Below, piece after piece: positions 11,646 through 22,356 of a stretch of DNA of 64,000 nt; position 1 is the first letter of the stretch, and each line of letters begins with the position of its first letter. The notes under the pieces are model-generated. The model had not been told where the DNA came from. It was given only the letters and a program-made list of their open reading frames with translations, and ran no database searches. Both the position numbers and the translations under genes were made by a program. The DNA is from Phytoactinopolyspora mesophila. Its GTDB lineage: Bacteria > Actinomycetota > Actinomycetes > Jiangellales > Jiangellaceae. The stretch spans positions 186,001 to 250,000 of the forward strand of contig NZ_WLZY01000008.1 in the NCBI RefSeq assembly GCF_010122465.1. The letters are read 5' to 3'.

Positions 11646-12455
11646 TCACCTCGACACGCCGAATTTGCGGCGGATGTCCTCCAGCCGCTGTGCGACGCTT
11701 CCGTCGATCACCTCGTCGCCGACCCGGACCACGATTCCGCCCAGCACGTCCGGGTCGACTTCGATCTGCAGATCCACGTCCCGGTTATAGATACGGCCCA
11801 AGACCGCCACCAGACGTTGCTCCTGGTCAGCGCTTATTGGGGCCGCAACCTTGATTCTGGCCAGCAAGTGCTCGCGACGGCGGGCCGACTGGTCGACCAA
11901 CGCGGCCAACGCTTCACTCAGCTGCCGCCCGCGCGGGTTGGTCACCAGCTGCCGCACGAACCCGGCGGTGGTTTCATCCACCTGGCCACCGATGAGCCCA
12001 TCCAGCAGGTCGGCTCGTGCCTCGGCAGCCACCGACGGATCCGACAACGTCTGCCGTAGCTCGTCGTCACCGGCCACGAGTCGGTCGACCCGGAACAGCT
12101 CGTCCTCGACATCGTCGAGGCGGCCCGCCTGCTCGGCCGCGATCAAGCCGGCCTCGAAACCAAGTGCCTCGACAGCGTCGACAAGATCAGTGCTGCTGTT
12201 CCAGCGCCGTCCGGCCACATCCACGACCACCTCGAGCGCGGCGCTGCTGATCTTGCCATCGAAGACAGACCTGGCCAGCGCCACCCGAGCGGCGGTCTCA
12301 GTGCCGGAATCGGACAGTGCGCTGCGCAGTGCCGACGCGCTTGCCAACGCGTTGGACACCTGCAGCAGCTCACCCGACAGCCCGGCGTCGGAGGGCGCGC
12401 GCTCGGAGAGTGCGGTACGAGCGGCTTCGAACGAGGTCCGGCTGGAACCCAGCAT
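11646..12455 (-). CDS. atpH: ATP synthase delta subunit
   Basis: This 269-residue protein connects the peripheral stalk to the top of F1. The C-terminal part shows the OSCP/delta signature region (ISADQEQRLVAVLGRIYNRDVDLQIEVDPD, then GGIVVRVGDEVIDGS). It is longer than E. coli delta (177 residues), as expected in actinobacteria, with an N-terminal domain of alternating Ala/Leu/Ser helices. The ATG at 12455 overlaps the atpF stop (TGATG), so translation is coupled. Unlike in mycobacteria, where b and delta are fused, the two genes are separate. Confidence 0.93.
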   Translation of the reverse strand: MLGSSRTSFEAARTALSERAPSDAGLSGELLQVSNALASASALRSALSDSGTETAARVALARSVFDGKISSAALEVVVDVAGRRWNSSTDLVDAVEALGFEAGLIAAEQAGRLDDVEDELFRVDRLVAGDDELRQTLSDPSVAAEARADLLDGLIGGQVDETTAGFVRQLVTNPRGRQLSEALAALVDQSARRREHLLARIKVAAPISADQEQRLVAVLGRIYNRDVDLQIEVDPDVLGGIVVRVGDEVIDGSVAQRLEDIRRKFGVSR

Positions 12456-13024
12456 CAGCGCGTCTCCTGCTCTTCCGCCGCCACGGATTCGAGGTCGGCG
12501 ATGAAGCGATCGACAGTGGCGCTGACCTTCTGCTCGTCCAGCGTCTCGCCGACGATCTTCTCCGCCAGGTCGGTAGCGAGCCGGCCGACGTCACGGGCGA
12601 GCACGTTGCGTACCCGGTCCGCCTCGGCCGACAGCTGAACCTCGGCCCGCTCGGCCACCGCGGAGGCGGCCTCCTGAGCTTCGGTCCGCGCCTCGGTCAC
12701 GATCGACTGCCGCTCTGCCTGGGCCTCGGCCCGGATCTGTGCGGCATCGGATCTGGCCTCGGCCAGCTGCTCGCGGTACTGCTCGAGCAGCACGTGAGCC
12801 TCGTTGCGCTCACGCTCGGCCTGTTCCAGCTTCTGCTCGATGCCCTCGGACCGGGCGTCGAGCGCGGTCTTCATCTTGGGCAGGACGTACTTCCAGAAGA
12901 TCCAGAACAGGACCGCGAAACACACCGCCGACCAGAAGATGTCATAAAACGGAGGCAGGAACAGATCGATGCCCTCGGGGACACCGTCGTCCTCCGCCGC
13001 CTGCGGATTCGTTTCTCGAGTCAT
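12455..13024 (-). CDS. atpF: ATP synthase Fo b subunit
   Basis: This 189-residue peripheral stalk protein has one membrane helix (about residues 28-46, YDIFWSAVCFAVLFWIFWKY) followed by a long charged coiled coil (KLEQAERERNEAHVLLEQYR and onward). It dimerises and holds the F1 alpha3beta3 head static against rotation by binding delta. The gap to atpE is 2 bp. The coiled coil is rich in Ala/Glu/Arg, as is usual for the family. Confidence 0.93.
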   Translation of the reverse strand: MTRETNPQAAEDDGVPEGIDLFLPPFYDIFWSAVCFAVLFWIFWKYVLPKMKTALDARSEGIEQKLEQAERERNEAHVLLEQYREQLAEARSDAAQIRAEAQAERQSIVTEARTEAQEAASAVAERAEVQLSAEADRVRNVLARDVGRLATDLAEKIVGETLDEQKVSATVDRFIADLESVAAEEQETR

Positions 13025-13026
13025 CT

Positions 13027-13263
<237 letters not shown>

Positions 13264-13306
13264 CTACTTGGCGACCGAGCGGTTGCTGCGGCCGTCGAGC
13301 GTCATG

Positions 13307-14146
13307 TCAGTGACTTTCACTCTCGGCACCGGCGATGTACAAGGCGGTCAGGAGAGTGAAGATGTAAGCCTGCAGCACCGAGATGAGGATCTCGAATGCG
13401 GTGACGCCGAGTCCCATCGCCGCTGCGCCCAAGCCGAGCGGCCGAAGAATCCAGTCGGCTTCCAGCAGCAGGTAATGGGCACCGGCGAAGAACAACACCA
13501 GCATCAGGTGTCCGGCCATCATGTTGGCCAGGAGACGGATGGTCAGCGTGATCGGGCGCAGGATGAAAGTCGAGAGGAACTCGATCGGTGTCAGGAGGAT
13601 GTACACCGGTATCGGAACGCCGGGCGGAAACAGGTTCACCTTCATGTACTGGCCGAACCCGTGCTTACGGATCCCGGCGATGTTGAACACCAGCCACGAG
13701 ATCACCGCGAGCATCGCCGGCACCGCCACCACGCTGGTACCCGCCAGGTTGAGCCCTGGCACGATGCCGGCGAGGTTCAGCGCAAGGATGAAGAAGAACA
13801 GAGTGACCAGGTACGGAAGGTACCGGCGCCCTTTCTCCCCCATGATCGAGTCGATGACATAGGTCTGGACGAAGTTGACCGCGAGTTCGCCGATGTTCTG
13901 CAGCCCGCGAGGCACCACCTGCGGCCGCCGGAAAGCGAGGATGAACAGCGTGGCGATCGCCACGGTCATGAGCACCTGGATCATGTTGACCCGGGTGAAC
14001 TCGAACGGCGTTCCCTCGAACAAGATGGCCGGCGGGAAGAAATCGACCAGCGACGGGGTGTGGAACCCCTCGCCTTCAGCGATCAGGTCAGTCGTCGGCA
14101 TGAGCGCGCTCAGGATCGTCTCCGTTGGCTTCAGGGCCCGGCGCAT
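13307..14146 (-). CDS. atpB: ATP synthase Fo a subunit
   Basis: This integral membrane stator subunit has 279 residues from ATG 14146. The conserved essential Arg lies in the helix RPITLTIRLLANMMAGHLML, and the C-terminal helix with ITAFEILISVLQAYIFTLLT-like sequence completes the proton half-channels. The start is uncertain: ATG 14146 would overlap the preceding gene by 59 bp, whereas the internal ATG at 14101 (MPTTDLIAEG) overlaps it by 14 bp. Neither has a strong Shine-Dalgarno. The protein works with the c-ring to convert proton flow into rotation. Confidence 0.93.
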   Translation of the reverse strand: MRRALKPTETILSALMPTTDLIAEGEGFHTPSLVDFFPPAILFEGTPFEFTRVNMIQVLMTVAIATLFILAFRRPQVVPRGLQNIGELAVNFVQTYVIDSIMGEKGRRYLPYLVTLFFFILALNLAGIVPGLNLAGTSVVAVPAMLAVISWLVFNIAGIRKHGFGQYMKVNLFPPGVPIPVYILLTPIEFLSTFILRPITLTIRLLANMMAGHLMLVLFFAGAHYLLLEADWILRPLGLGAAAMGLGVTAFEILISVLQAYIFTLLTALYIAGAESESH

Positions 14147-14351
14147 CGTCCCGGCCGTATCGCTTATAGATGATGTATCCCGACAGGACGAAACCCACGA
14201 CGAGGCCCACGGGAAGCCCGGCGGACCAACCGGTGAGTTTGTCCACCCCGAACCCGATCAGGCCGTAGAGTGCGGGCCCGGCGAGCAGGGTACCCATGAC
14301 ATGCCAAACAACGGACTCCCCACCTTGCGGGAGATGTGTCCGGCTGCTCAT
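14088..14351 (-). CDS. AtpZ/AtpI-like small membrane protein of the ATP synthase operon
   Basis: This small protein (87 residues from ATG 14351; a TTG at 14372 in the same frame would add seven) has two transmembrane helices, the first around WHVMGTLLAGPALYGLIGFG and the second around LPVGLVVGFVLSGYIIYK, followed by an acidic tail. The position just before atpB and the two-helix GFGVDKLTG pattern match the AtpZ/AtpI group, proposed to help c-ring assembly or Mg2+ uptake. Its last 59 bp overlap the longest atpB frame. Function is inferred from place and shape only. Confidence 0.72.
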   Translation of the reverse strand: MSSRTHLPQGGESVVWHVMGTLLAGPALYGLIGFGVDKLTGWSAGLPVGLVVGFVLSGYIIYKRYGRDDAPGPEANGDDPERAHADD

Positions 14352-14390
14352 GCGGCGCCCCGACCATACCAAGTGACAACCACTGCTCTG

Positions 14391-14912
14391 TCACACACCC
14401 CCGGGCACCTCCACGTAAGGAATCCGGCTACGCATCAAAACGATCATTTCAGCAGCGAGCCAGCCTGCGACACCGACAACCAGTGCCAGGAAGAAGGCCG
14501 TGCGATGGAAGAACTCGGCGTCGCGGATGGAGGCCATGATGACGATCAGCACAACCATCTTCACGAACCACGCTGCCATGACGACGCCGACGAACGGGGC
14601 GTTGTCGAGTCGGGCGGCGAGCACACCGGTGACAACCGTCAGGCCGAAGAACGCCACCGGAATCGCCAGCCCGAGCAAGATGCCGAAACCGACCTCAGAA
14701 CCACCGAGCAGCCAGCCGGCGGCCGTGGCCACCGGCATCAGAACGGCTAGACCAAGTCCCGCGACGACGAGCACCCGGCGCATCGGTCCCGCGAACGACG
14801 AGGGCTTGTGGGGCGATCCGGGGACGCCGGCTGTCTCCGCGGCGGCCACGTCTTTTCCCGCGGCTTCCGTGCCGGCCGGCGAACCCGCGGTGGGTGGAGT
14901 CGAATCAGACAC
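14391..14912 (-). CDS. Four-helix membrane protein at the head of the atp operon (ATP synthase protein I-like)
   Basis: This 173-residue protein has a disordered N-terminus of about 42 residues rich in Ala/Gly/Pro, then four hydrophobic helices (RVLVVAGLGLAVLMPVATAA, GFGILLGLAIPVAFFGLTVV, FVGVVMAAWFVKMVVLIVIM, RTAFFLALVVGVAGWLAAEM). This shape and the location between wecA and the atpZ-like gene correspond to the actinobacterial ATP synthase I-like protein (compare Rv1303). A role in assembly of the Fo sector is assumed from position. No catalytic motifs were seen. Confidence 0.7.
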   Translation of the reverse strand: MSDSTPPTAGSPAGTEAAGKDVAAAETAGVPGSPHKPSSFAGPMRRVLVVAGLGLAVLMPVATAAGWLLGGSEVGFGILLGLAIPVAFFGLTVVTGVLAARLDNAPFVGVVMAAWFVKMVVLIVIMASIRDAEFFHRTAFFLALVVGVAGWLAAEMIVLMRSRIPYVEVPGGV

Positions 14913-14987
14913 GGGTCCAGAGCCTACGTGGTCATCCCGCTTTTGCCCTAAACCGGCCCGGCCGGTGGTCGCTGATGTCGGGTGCCC

Positions 14988-16103
14988 TCAGTCGCTCGGC
15001 AATGCCGTGTCCCTCTGCAGAAGTCTCCGCGGGCGGCGGGTGGTGAAGGCGATCAGCACCAGGATCGCCACGCCGAGCAAGGCGTACGTCGTCCATCCGC
15101 CGACGAGCGCGATGACGACGACGCCACCGGAGACGAGGGCCGCCCACACCCACATGATGGCCGCTGCCCGCCCTTCGGAATGGCCGACCTCAAGCAAGCG
15201 GTGATGCAGGTGTTTCTTGTCCGGTGAGTTGAACATACGGCCCTCACGGGTGCGGCGCACTATCGCCAGCAGCATGTCGAGGAACGGCAACGCGATCACC
15301 GCCGCCGGGAGGATCAACGGCAGCAGGGTCAGCAAGAAGCTCGACTCGTCCACGTCCTGACTGGCTGAACGGCCGGTCAGGGTGATGGAGCCGGCAGCCA
15401 GAAGCAGCCCGATGAGCATCGCCCCGGAGTCGCCCATGAATATCTTGGCCGGCGAGACGTTATGAGGCAGGAAACCCGCGCACATCCCCATGAGCACCAC
15501 CGCCACCAGCGCCGGAGTGGTCATCCGGGTGTCGCCCTGCTCCACAGCGAGCAGGTAGGTGTAGGAGAAGAACGCGGCCGCGCCGATGCCCACCACACCG
15601 GCGGCCAGACCGTCCAGCCCGTCGATGAAGTTGACCGCGTTCGCGGTACCCACCACCAGCAGCACCGTCAGCAAAGCCCGCTGGGAGGGATCGAGGGTGA
15701 ACACGCCGTTCGGCAACGGCAGCCACAACAGCTCGACACCCTGGACAACGAGCAGTCCCGCGGCGAGCATCTGTCCGGCGAATTTCGCCAGCGCCGACAG
15801 GTCCCAGATGTCGTCGGCCACCCCGACCAGGCAGATGACGATCGCCGCTGTGATCAGCGCCTGCGCGTCCGTGGACTCGACGAACACGTCACGCATCCTG
15901 GGCAGATAGCTGGCCACCAGCATGGCGCCCAGGAGTCCGAGCAACATGGCCACGCCGCCCATCCGCGGGACCACGCCTTTGTGCACGTCACGCGCCCGTG
16001 GTGGCGGGATAGCTCCCACCCAGTGCGCGATCCGCCCGAACAGCGCCACCATCAGGTAGGTGATCGACGCGGCGACGAAGAACGTCAGTAAATACTCGCG
16101 CAC
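14988..16103 (-). CDS. wecA: Polyprenyl-phosphate GlcNAc-1-phosphate transferase (WecA/Rfe, MraY family)
   Basis: This 371-residue multi-pass protein is of the polyprenyl-phosphate sugar-1-phosphate transferase family. The catalytic Asp-rich loops are visible: LVGVADDIWDLSA, NAVNFIDGLDGLAAG and KIFMGDSGAMLIG. The C-terminal cytoplasmic loop has the DKKHLHHRLLEVGHSE motif, which distinguishes WecA-type from MraY-type enzymes. It starts assembly of a lipid-linked glycan (in mycobacteria, arabinogalactan linker; here a teichoic or similar polymer is possible). The start is GTG 16103. It is downstream of sua5 and upstream of the atp genes, as in M. tuberculosis (rfe, Rv1302). Confidence 0.9.
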   Translation of the reverse strand: MREYLLTFFVAASITYLMVALFGRIAHWVGAIPPPRARDVHKGVVPRMGGVAMLLGLLGAMLVASYLPRMRDVFVESTDAQALITAAIVICLVGVADDIWDLSALAKFAGQMLAAGLLVVQGVELLWLPLPNGVFTLDPSQRALLTVLLVVGTANAVNFIDGLDGLAAGVVGIGAAAFFSYTYLLAVEQGDTRMTTPALVAVVLMGMCAGFLPHNVSPAKIFMGDSGAMLIGLLLAAGSITLTGRSASQDVDESSFLLTLLPLILPAAVIALPFLDMLLAIVRRTREGRMFNSPDKKHLHHRLLEVGHSEGRAAAIMWVWAALVSGGVVVIALVGGWTTYALLGVAILVLIAFTTRRPRRLLQRDTALPSD

Positions 16104-16236
16104 CGGACAACAGCGCCTTTCAGCGGCCGGAAACCCGACACCTCGCGGGACACCAGTGGTTCCAGTCTTCCTCCACCTGGGTCAACTCTATTCGAGTGCG
16201 GGGCACTCGCTGATCCGGTCGCCCGAGCGCGGGGCG

Positions 16237-17052
16237 TCACTCCCGGGCCGCCTCTTCGGCTGCTTTGCGCGCGGCCGCCTCTGCCGCGGTCTCGCCTGCG
16301 TCGGGCCCCTCCGCGGCGCTGGTATCCGGTGTGTCGCCGGCCGCGGGGTCAGTCTGCCCGGCGTCGGCTGCGGCGTCAGGGGCAGCCTCTGCCTCCGGAG
16401 CACCGTCGGCCTCGGGGGCCAGGATCTCGGGCACTACCTCGCGCAACCGCTCGAGGCTGATCGCACCGGCACGGATCACCCGAGGCACCTCACCGGTGAC
16501 GTCAACAATGGTGGACGGAACATCTGCACTGGTGAGTCCGGCCTCGAGGTACACCGCGACCGAGTTGCCCAGCTGGTCACGCGCCTCCTGCGCGGTCCGG
16601 GCAGGAGGCTGTCCCGACAGGTTGGCGCTGCTCACCCCCATGGGACCGGTCTCGCGCAGCAAATCGAGCGCTACCTCGTGTTCGGGCATGCGGACCACCA
16701 CAGTGCCGCCCGTGTCTCCGAGGTTCCAGCTCAAGGAGGGCTGCTCGCGGCACAACAAGCTCAGCGCGCCGGGCCAGAACACCGCTGCCAGCGCCTCGGC
16801 GGCCTCATTGGAAACGGCCACACCCGTCCATGCTTCGCCGGTACCGACGAGCACCGGGACCGGCATGTCCGGGCCGCGGCCCTTGGCCTCCAGCAGCTTG
16901 GTGATGGCGTCGGGGGAGAATGCGTCGGCGCCGATCCCGTACACCGTGTCGGTGGGCAGGACGACGAGACGCCCGGCTCTAACCGTCCGGACCGCCACAT
17001 TGATCCCACGCTTGCGTCGTGCCTCGTCCGCGCAGTCATAGAGCAAAGCCAC
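16237..17052 (-). CDS. Threonylcarbamoyl-AMP synthase (Sua5/YrdC family) with acidic Ala-rich tail
   Basis: The 271-residue protein contains the YrdC fold in residues 15-205, with the diagnostic VVLPTDTVYGIGADAF and PMGVSSANLSGQP segments. It makes threonylcarbamoyl-AMP from Thr, bicarbonate and ATP for the t6A37 modification of ANN-decoding tRNAs. After residue 205 there is no Sua5 domain but a low-complexity tail of Ala/Glu/Asp/Pro ending EAAARKAAEEAARE, probably disordered. The position between prmC and wecA is the conserved actinobacterial one (Rv1301). Confidence 0.9.
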   Translation of the reverse strand: MALLYDCADEARRKRGINVAVRTVRAGRLVVLPTDTVYGIGADAFSPDAITKLLEAKGRGPDMPVPVLVGTGEAWTGVAVSNEAAEALAAVFWPGALSLLCREQPSLSWNLGDTGGTVVVRMPEHEVALDLLRETGPMGVSSANLSGQPPARTAQEARDQLGNSVAVYLEAGLTSADVPSTIVDVTGEVPRVIRAGAISLERLREVVPEILAPEADGAPEAEAAPDAAADAGQTDPAAGDTPDTSAAEGPDAGETAAEAAARKAAEEAARE

Positions 17053-17140
17053 GTCACGTATTTAACCGCTTCGGGCGGCTCCGTTCCCACCTGGGGTGAG
17101 GTTCGACACCCAATCCCGCGGCGTGAGTGGCCGCAACGGC

Positions 17141-18001
17141 TCAGCGACGAGTCGCCGTCAGGAATCGAGGCCGCCTGTTCAGGTCGAGATGATCGGCCAC
17201 ATCCGCCCACCGTCCCGTGGACCGGAACACCTCCGGAGCGGACGTGCCCTGTTCATCCGCGTGCTCGGCGATGACAACGCCTTCGGGGCGCAGCAGGCGG
17301 TATGCCACCGATTCGAGGACTCGCATCGCGTCCAGCCCGTCCGGTCCGGACCACAAAGCCACGGCGGGATCGTGCTCGGCCACCTCCGGGTCGCGGATCA
17401 CGGCCCCGGTGGGCACATAAGGCGGGTTGGCGACCACCACGTCGACGGATCCGATGAGCATCGACATGCTCCGTTCGACGATGCCGCCGACGTCATCGCG
17501 ATGTACAACAACTGAGGCTCCGGCAGCATTGCGCCGCAGCCACTCCACGGCGTCGTCATCGGACTCGACCGCGTGCACCACACACGGCCGGACCTCGCGC
17601 GCGACGGAGATGGCGATGGCACCGGAGCCGGCGAACATGTCCACCACGACCGGCACACGACCGGCACGTACTAAGGCTTTCGCCGCGTCGACCGCCGCGC
17701 CGGCCGTCAGCTCGGTTTCCGGGCGCGGAGAGAACACCCCTGGCCCCACCTGCAAGGTCAGGTACCGAAAATGAGCCACACCGGTCACGTGTTGAAGTGG
17801 TTCGCGGGCGGCGCGGCGCTCGACCAGCCGGCCGAAGTCCTCGGCGAACGACGCCGGCGGTTCCGGCGCCGTGATCAGTTCGGAGCGTTCGATACCCAGC
17901 ACGTAGGCGGCCAGCACCTCGGCGTCGTGGCGAGGCGAAGGCACCCCCGCCTCGGCCAACCGCTGAGCGGCGAGCCGCACCTGTTCGGCGAGCGCGGTCA
18001 C
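17141..18001 (-). CDS. prmC: Peptide chain release factor N5-glutamine methyltransferase
   Basis: This 286-residue class I SAM methyltransferase has an N-terminal helical domain (1-80), the substrate-binding segment SPRPETE, the SAM motif VVDMFAGSGAIAISVA (119-134) and the catalytic NPPY tetrapeptide at 192-195. It methylates the Gln of the GGQ motif in RF1 and RF2, which speeds peptide release. The neighbouring upstream gene encodes RF1, its substrate. The start is GTG 18001. It is 114 bp from the prfA stop. Confidence 0.93.
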   Translation of the reverse strand: MTALAEQVRLAAQRLAEAGVPSPRHDAEVLAAYVLGIERSELITAPEPPASFAEDFGRLVERRAAREPLQHVTGVAHFRYLTLQVGPGVFSPRPETELTAGAAVDAAKALVRAGRVPVVVDMFAGSGAIAISVAREVRPCVVHAVESDDDAVEWLRRNAAGASVVVHRDDVGGIVERSMSMLIGSVDVVVANPPYVPTGAVIRDPEVAEHDPAVALWSGPDGLDAMRVLESVAYRLLRPEGVVIAEHADEQGTSAPEVFRSTGRWADVADHLDLNRRPRFLTATRR

Positions 18002-18115
18002 GGCTTGCCCATCGGCGCGACGGCTGCACCTCTTCGATACCAGGAACGTGCCTTGAATCGACTCAAAGGGCTTCTTCTTTCAGTTCTCGGTATCGAAGTG
18101 CGGGCGCCGGCGCGC

Positions 18116-19192
18116 TCACTCGCCGGACTCGGGGATTCGCGCATTTGTATCGGCATCGACCAGCGCCTGCACCACAGCTTCGAGGTCACCGTCGAGCACG
18201 GCGTCGAGATTGTGCGACTTGTAGCCGATACGGTGGTCGGAGATCCGGTTCTCCGGGAAGTTGTAGGTGCGGACTCGCTCGGAGCGGTCCACCGTGCGGA
18301 TCTGGCTGCGCCGGGCGTCGGCGGCTTCTTTGTCGGCCTCTTCTTGCGCGGCGGCCAGCAGCCGGGCACGCAGCATCCGCATCGCCTGTTCCTTGTTCTG
18401 CAGCTGGCTCTTCTCATTTTGACAAGACACGACGATACCGCTGGGCAGATGCGTGATGCGCACCGCCGAATCGGTCGTGTTCACGCTCTGCCCGCCGGGA
18501 CCGGAGGAACGGAACACATCGATCCGGATATCGTTGGCGTTGATCTCGACCTCGGTGTCGTCGTCTGCCTCGGGCAGCACCAGAACGCCGGCGGCGGAGG
18601 TGTGAATCCGGCCTTGGCTTTCGGTGACCGGCACCCGCTGTACTCGGTGGACACCGCCTTCGAACTTCAGCCGCGCATACGGAGCCATCCCCGGTTCGGG
18701 CACACCACGGGCTTTGACCGCGACGGAGACGTCCCGGTAGCCGCCGAGATCAGACTCTTCAGCGGCGATGATCTCGGTGCTCCAGCCGGAACGCTCCGCG
18801 AAGCGCAGATACATGCGGAGCAGGTCACCGGCGAACAGCGCCGACTCCTCGCCCCCAGCACCAGCCTTGACCTCGAGAATCGCATCACGGCCGTCGTTGG
18901 GATCACGAGGCAGCAGAAGCATGCGCAGTTCGTCGGCGAGCTGTTCCTCACGAGCGGCGAGCTCGTCCGCCTCAGCGCCGAACGTGGGATCGTCGTTGGC
19001 CAGCTCGCGCGCGGCCCGGCGGTCGTCGCCTACCTGCTGCCACAACCGATAGGTCTTAACGACGGCGGTGAGCTCGGCATAGCGGCGGCCCAGCCGCCGG
19101 GCTTGCCCTTGATCAGCATGAACCGAGGGGTCGGCCAGCTTGTGCTCGAGCTCCTCATACTCAGCCTCGAGCGCCTTGACACCCTCGAACAT
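18116..19192 (-). CDS. prfA: Peptide chain release factor 1
   Basis: This 358-residue class I release factor recognises UAA and UAG. The GGQ peptidyl-hydrolase motif is at residues 233-235 ([15 protein letters not shown]), and the codon-recognition PxT motif reads PVT at 188-190 ([10 protein letters not shown]). I chose ATG 19192 because an AGAGGA Shine-Dalgarno sits seven bases upstream, [19 protein letters not shown] matches the family N-terminus, and the length is then standard. The frame is open 25 codons further upstream, but that part overlaps a repeated TGATCGTG element. Confidence 0.95.
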   Translation of the reverse strand: MFEGVKALEAEYEELEHKLADPSVHADQGQARRLGRRYAELTAVVKTYRLWQQVGDDRRAARELANDDPTFGAEADELAAREEQLADELRMLLLPRDPNDGRDAILEVKAGAGGEESALFAGDLLRMYLRFAERSGWSTEIIAAEESDLGGYRDVSVAVKARGVPEPGMAPYARLKFEGGVHRVQRVPVTESQGRIHTSAAGVLVLPEADDDTEVEINANDIRIDVFRSSGPGGQSVNTTDSAVRITHLPSGIVVSCQNEKSQLQNKEQAMRMLRARLLAAAQEEADKEAADARRSQIRTVDRSERVRTYNFPENRISDHRIGYKSHNLDAVLDGDLEAVVQALVDADTNARIPESGE

Positions 19193-19222
19193 CGTCGGGT
19201 CCTCTCTTCGGTCCAGCCCCGG

Positions 19223-19306
19223 TGATCGTGACCAATCCACGCCTTCACCGGACGTGATCGTGAGCACGCATGTGTCGCTATAACGACCGGATCATGCACA
19301 CGATCA
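19223..19306. repeat. TGATCGTG repeats and imperfect 12-bp inverted repeat upstream of prfA
   Basis: The octamer TGATCGTG occurs at 19223-19230 and 19255-19262 and, inverted, at 19299-19306. The last two lie in a 12-bp inverted repeat (19255-19266 and 19295-19306, one mismatch) with a 28-base loop. The element is between the rpmE terminator and the prfA start, in the expected promoter/leader of prfA. It could be an operator or a leader hairpin. Confidence 0.55.
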
Positions 19307-19357
19307 TGGATGAGGAGGGCAGATATCCGCCCACGGATCATCCTGTCATGAGACGAC

Positions 19358-19396
19358 GATGGCGGGCGCACGCGGCTATCGCGTGCGCCCGCCATC
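19358..19396 (-). terminator. GC-rich hairpin terminator after rpmE
   Basis: Perfect 17-bp arms (19358-19374 and 19380-19396, core GGCGGGCGCACGCG) flank a five-base loop, eight bases past the rpmE stop. There is no T tract on the downstream side. This is typical of actinobacterial terminators, which often lack one. Confidence 0.8.
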
Positions 19397-19403
19397 AGTG
19401 AAG

Positions 19404-19622
19404 CTATTTGGAGTCTGACTTCTTGCCGTAACGGGACTGGAACCGCGCAACGCGCCCGCCGGTGTCGAGAATCTTCTGCTTACCGGTGTAGAACGGGTGG
19501 CAGTTGGAGCAGATGTCGGCGTGGATGTTGCCGTTCTCCGCTGTGCTCCGCGTGGTGAACGTATGACCGCAGGTACAGGTAACCGTGGTCTCCACGTACT
19601 GCGGGTGGATTTCGCTCTTCAT
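19404..19622 (-). CDS. rpmE: 50S ribosomal protein L31, zinc-binding type
   Basis: This 72-residue L31 has the family motif [17 protein letters not shown]. The zinc ligands are present as two pairs (CTCGHTF with CSNC), so it is the C+ paralogue that holds Zn2+, rather than the zinc-independent form induced in zinc starvation. ATG 19622 has GGAG at suitable spacing; a TTG immediately before it is not needed. It is flanked by long hairpins on both sides, so it is probably its own transcription unit between rho and prfA. Confidence 0.95.
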   Translation of the reverse strand: MKSEIHPQYVETTVTCTCGHTFTTRSTAENGNIHADICSNCHPFYTGKQKILDTGGRVARFQSRYGKKSDSK

Positions 19623-19625
19623 CAA

Positions 19626-19936
19626 TGCACTCCTGGATGTATGCGTGCACCGGGTCGATACAGCACGCTGCTGAACCGTGAACCGGCACCATCTGTCCCC
19701 TGAACCGGGACCACCGATTGATTATTCCAGACCACGCCACGCTGGCCAAACGAGCGATAAGCCGAGAGAAGGAGAAGGTGAGGGCCGGTCGGCGCCGTCA
19801 GGGTTCGGTCGGGCATCGGTGAGCTCCCTCTCCGCGATCTCCGCGACGTATCCGAGCTTGCGAGGAACATCGCGGAGAACGCGCGAAAGGAGCGAATCCG
19901 CGGGCGGGACGGCGTCGACCGGCCCTCACCTTCGGC
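19626..19936. repeat. rho-rpmE spacer with nested inverted repeats
   Basis: This 311-bp spacer holds no gene. Arms 19774-19799 and 19908-19933 are inverted repeats of 26 bp with one mismatch (GAAGGTGAGGGCCGGTCGGC side). A nested pair, CTCCGCGAT near 19829 and ATCGCGGAG near 19869, lies inside. The outer right arm ends three bases from the rho stop at 19937, so the structure forms in the 3' untranslated region of rho mRNA and may act as a terminator or stability element. The rpmE promoter presumably lies between 19640 and 19770. Confidence 0.7.
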
Positions 19937-22090
<2,154 letters not shown>

Positions 22091-22091
22091 T

Positions 22092-22161
22092 CAGGGTCCT
22101 TCCCTGGGCCAGCACCGACAAGATGGCCGGTGCGCCTAACACCTCGGGGATGTCCCCCGAG
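22092..22161 (-). promoter_or_regulatory. Leader hairpins of rho, one presenting the Shine-Dalgarno
   Basis: In the RNA sense the bases just before the GTG read CAGGG-AAGGA-CCCTG, placing the AAGGA ribosome site in the loop of a five-base stem (22092-22106). Further upstream, CTCGGGG/CCCCGAG (22143-22149 and 22155-22161) makes a seven-base GC stem with a five-base loop. Such leaders could allow translational or autogenous control of rho; no data here prove it. Confidence 0.45.
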
Positions 22162-22356
22162 TACGTGATTGTGCACGATGCGACTGGTGGTCAACCCTGC
22201 TTCGGAACATTGCGCATGCAAGCCCTGGAAGAGGTTTCAGATCCACGGCCTACTGCAGAGATTCCGCTACGCCATGGTTACCGACCGTGCAGTGCGTCGG
22301 TGCGTTAAGAGCGTAGCACGTGATGGCCTATTTGACCCAGACGTGCCGGGCCGCTT

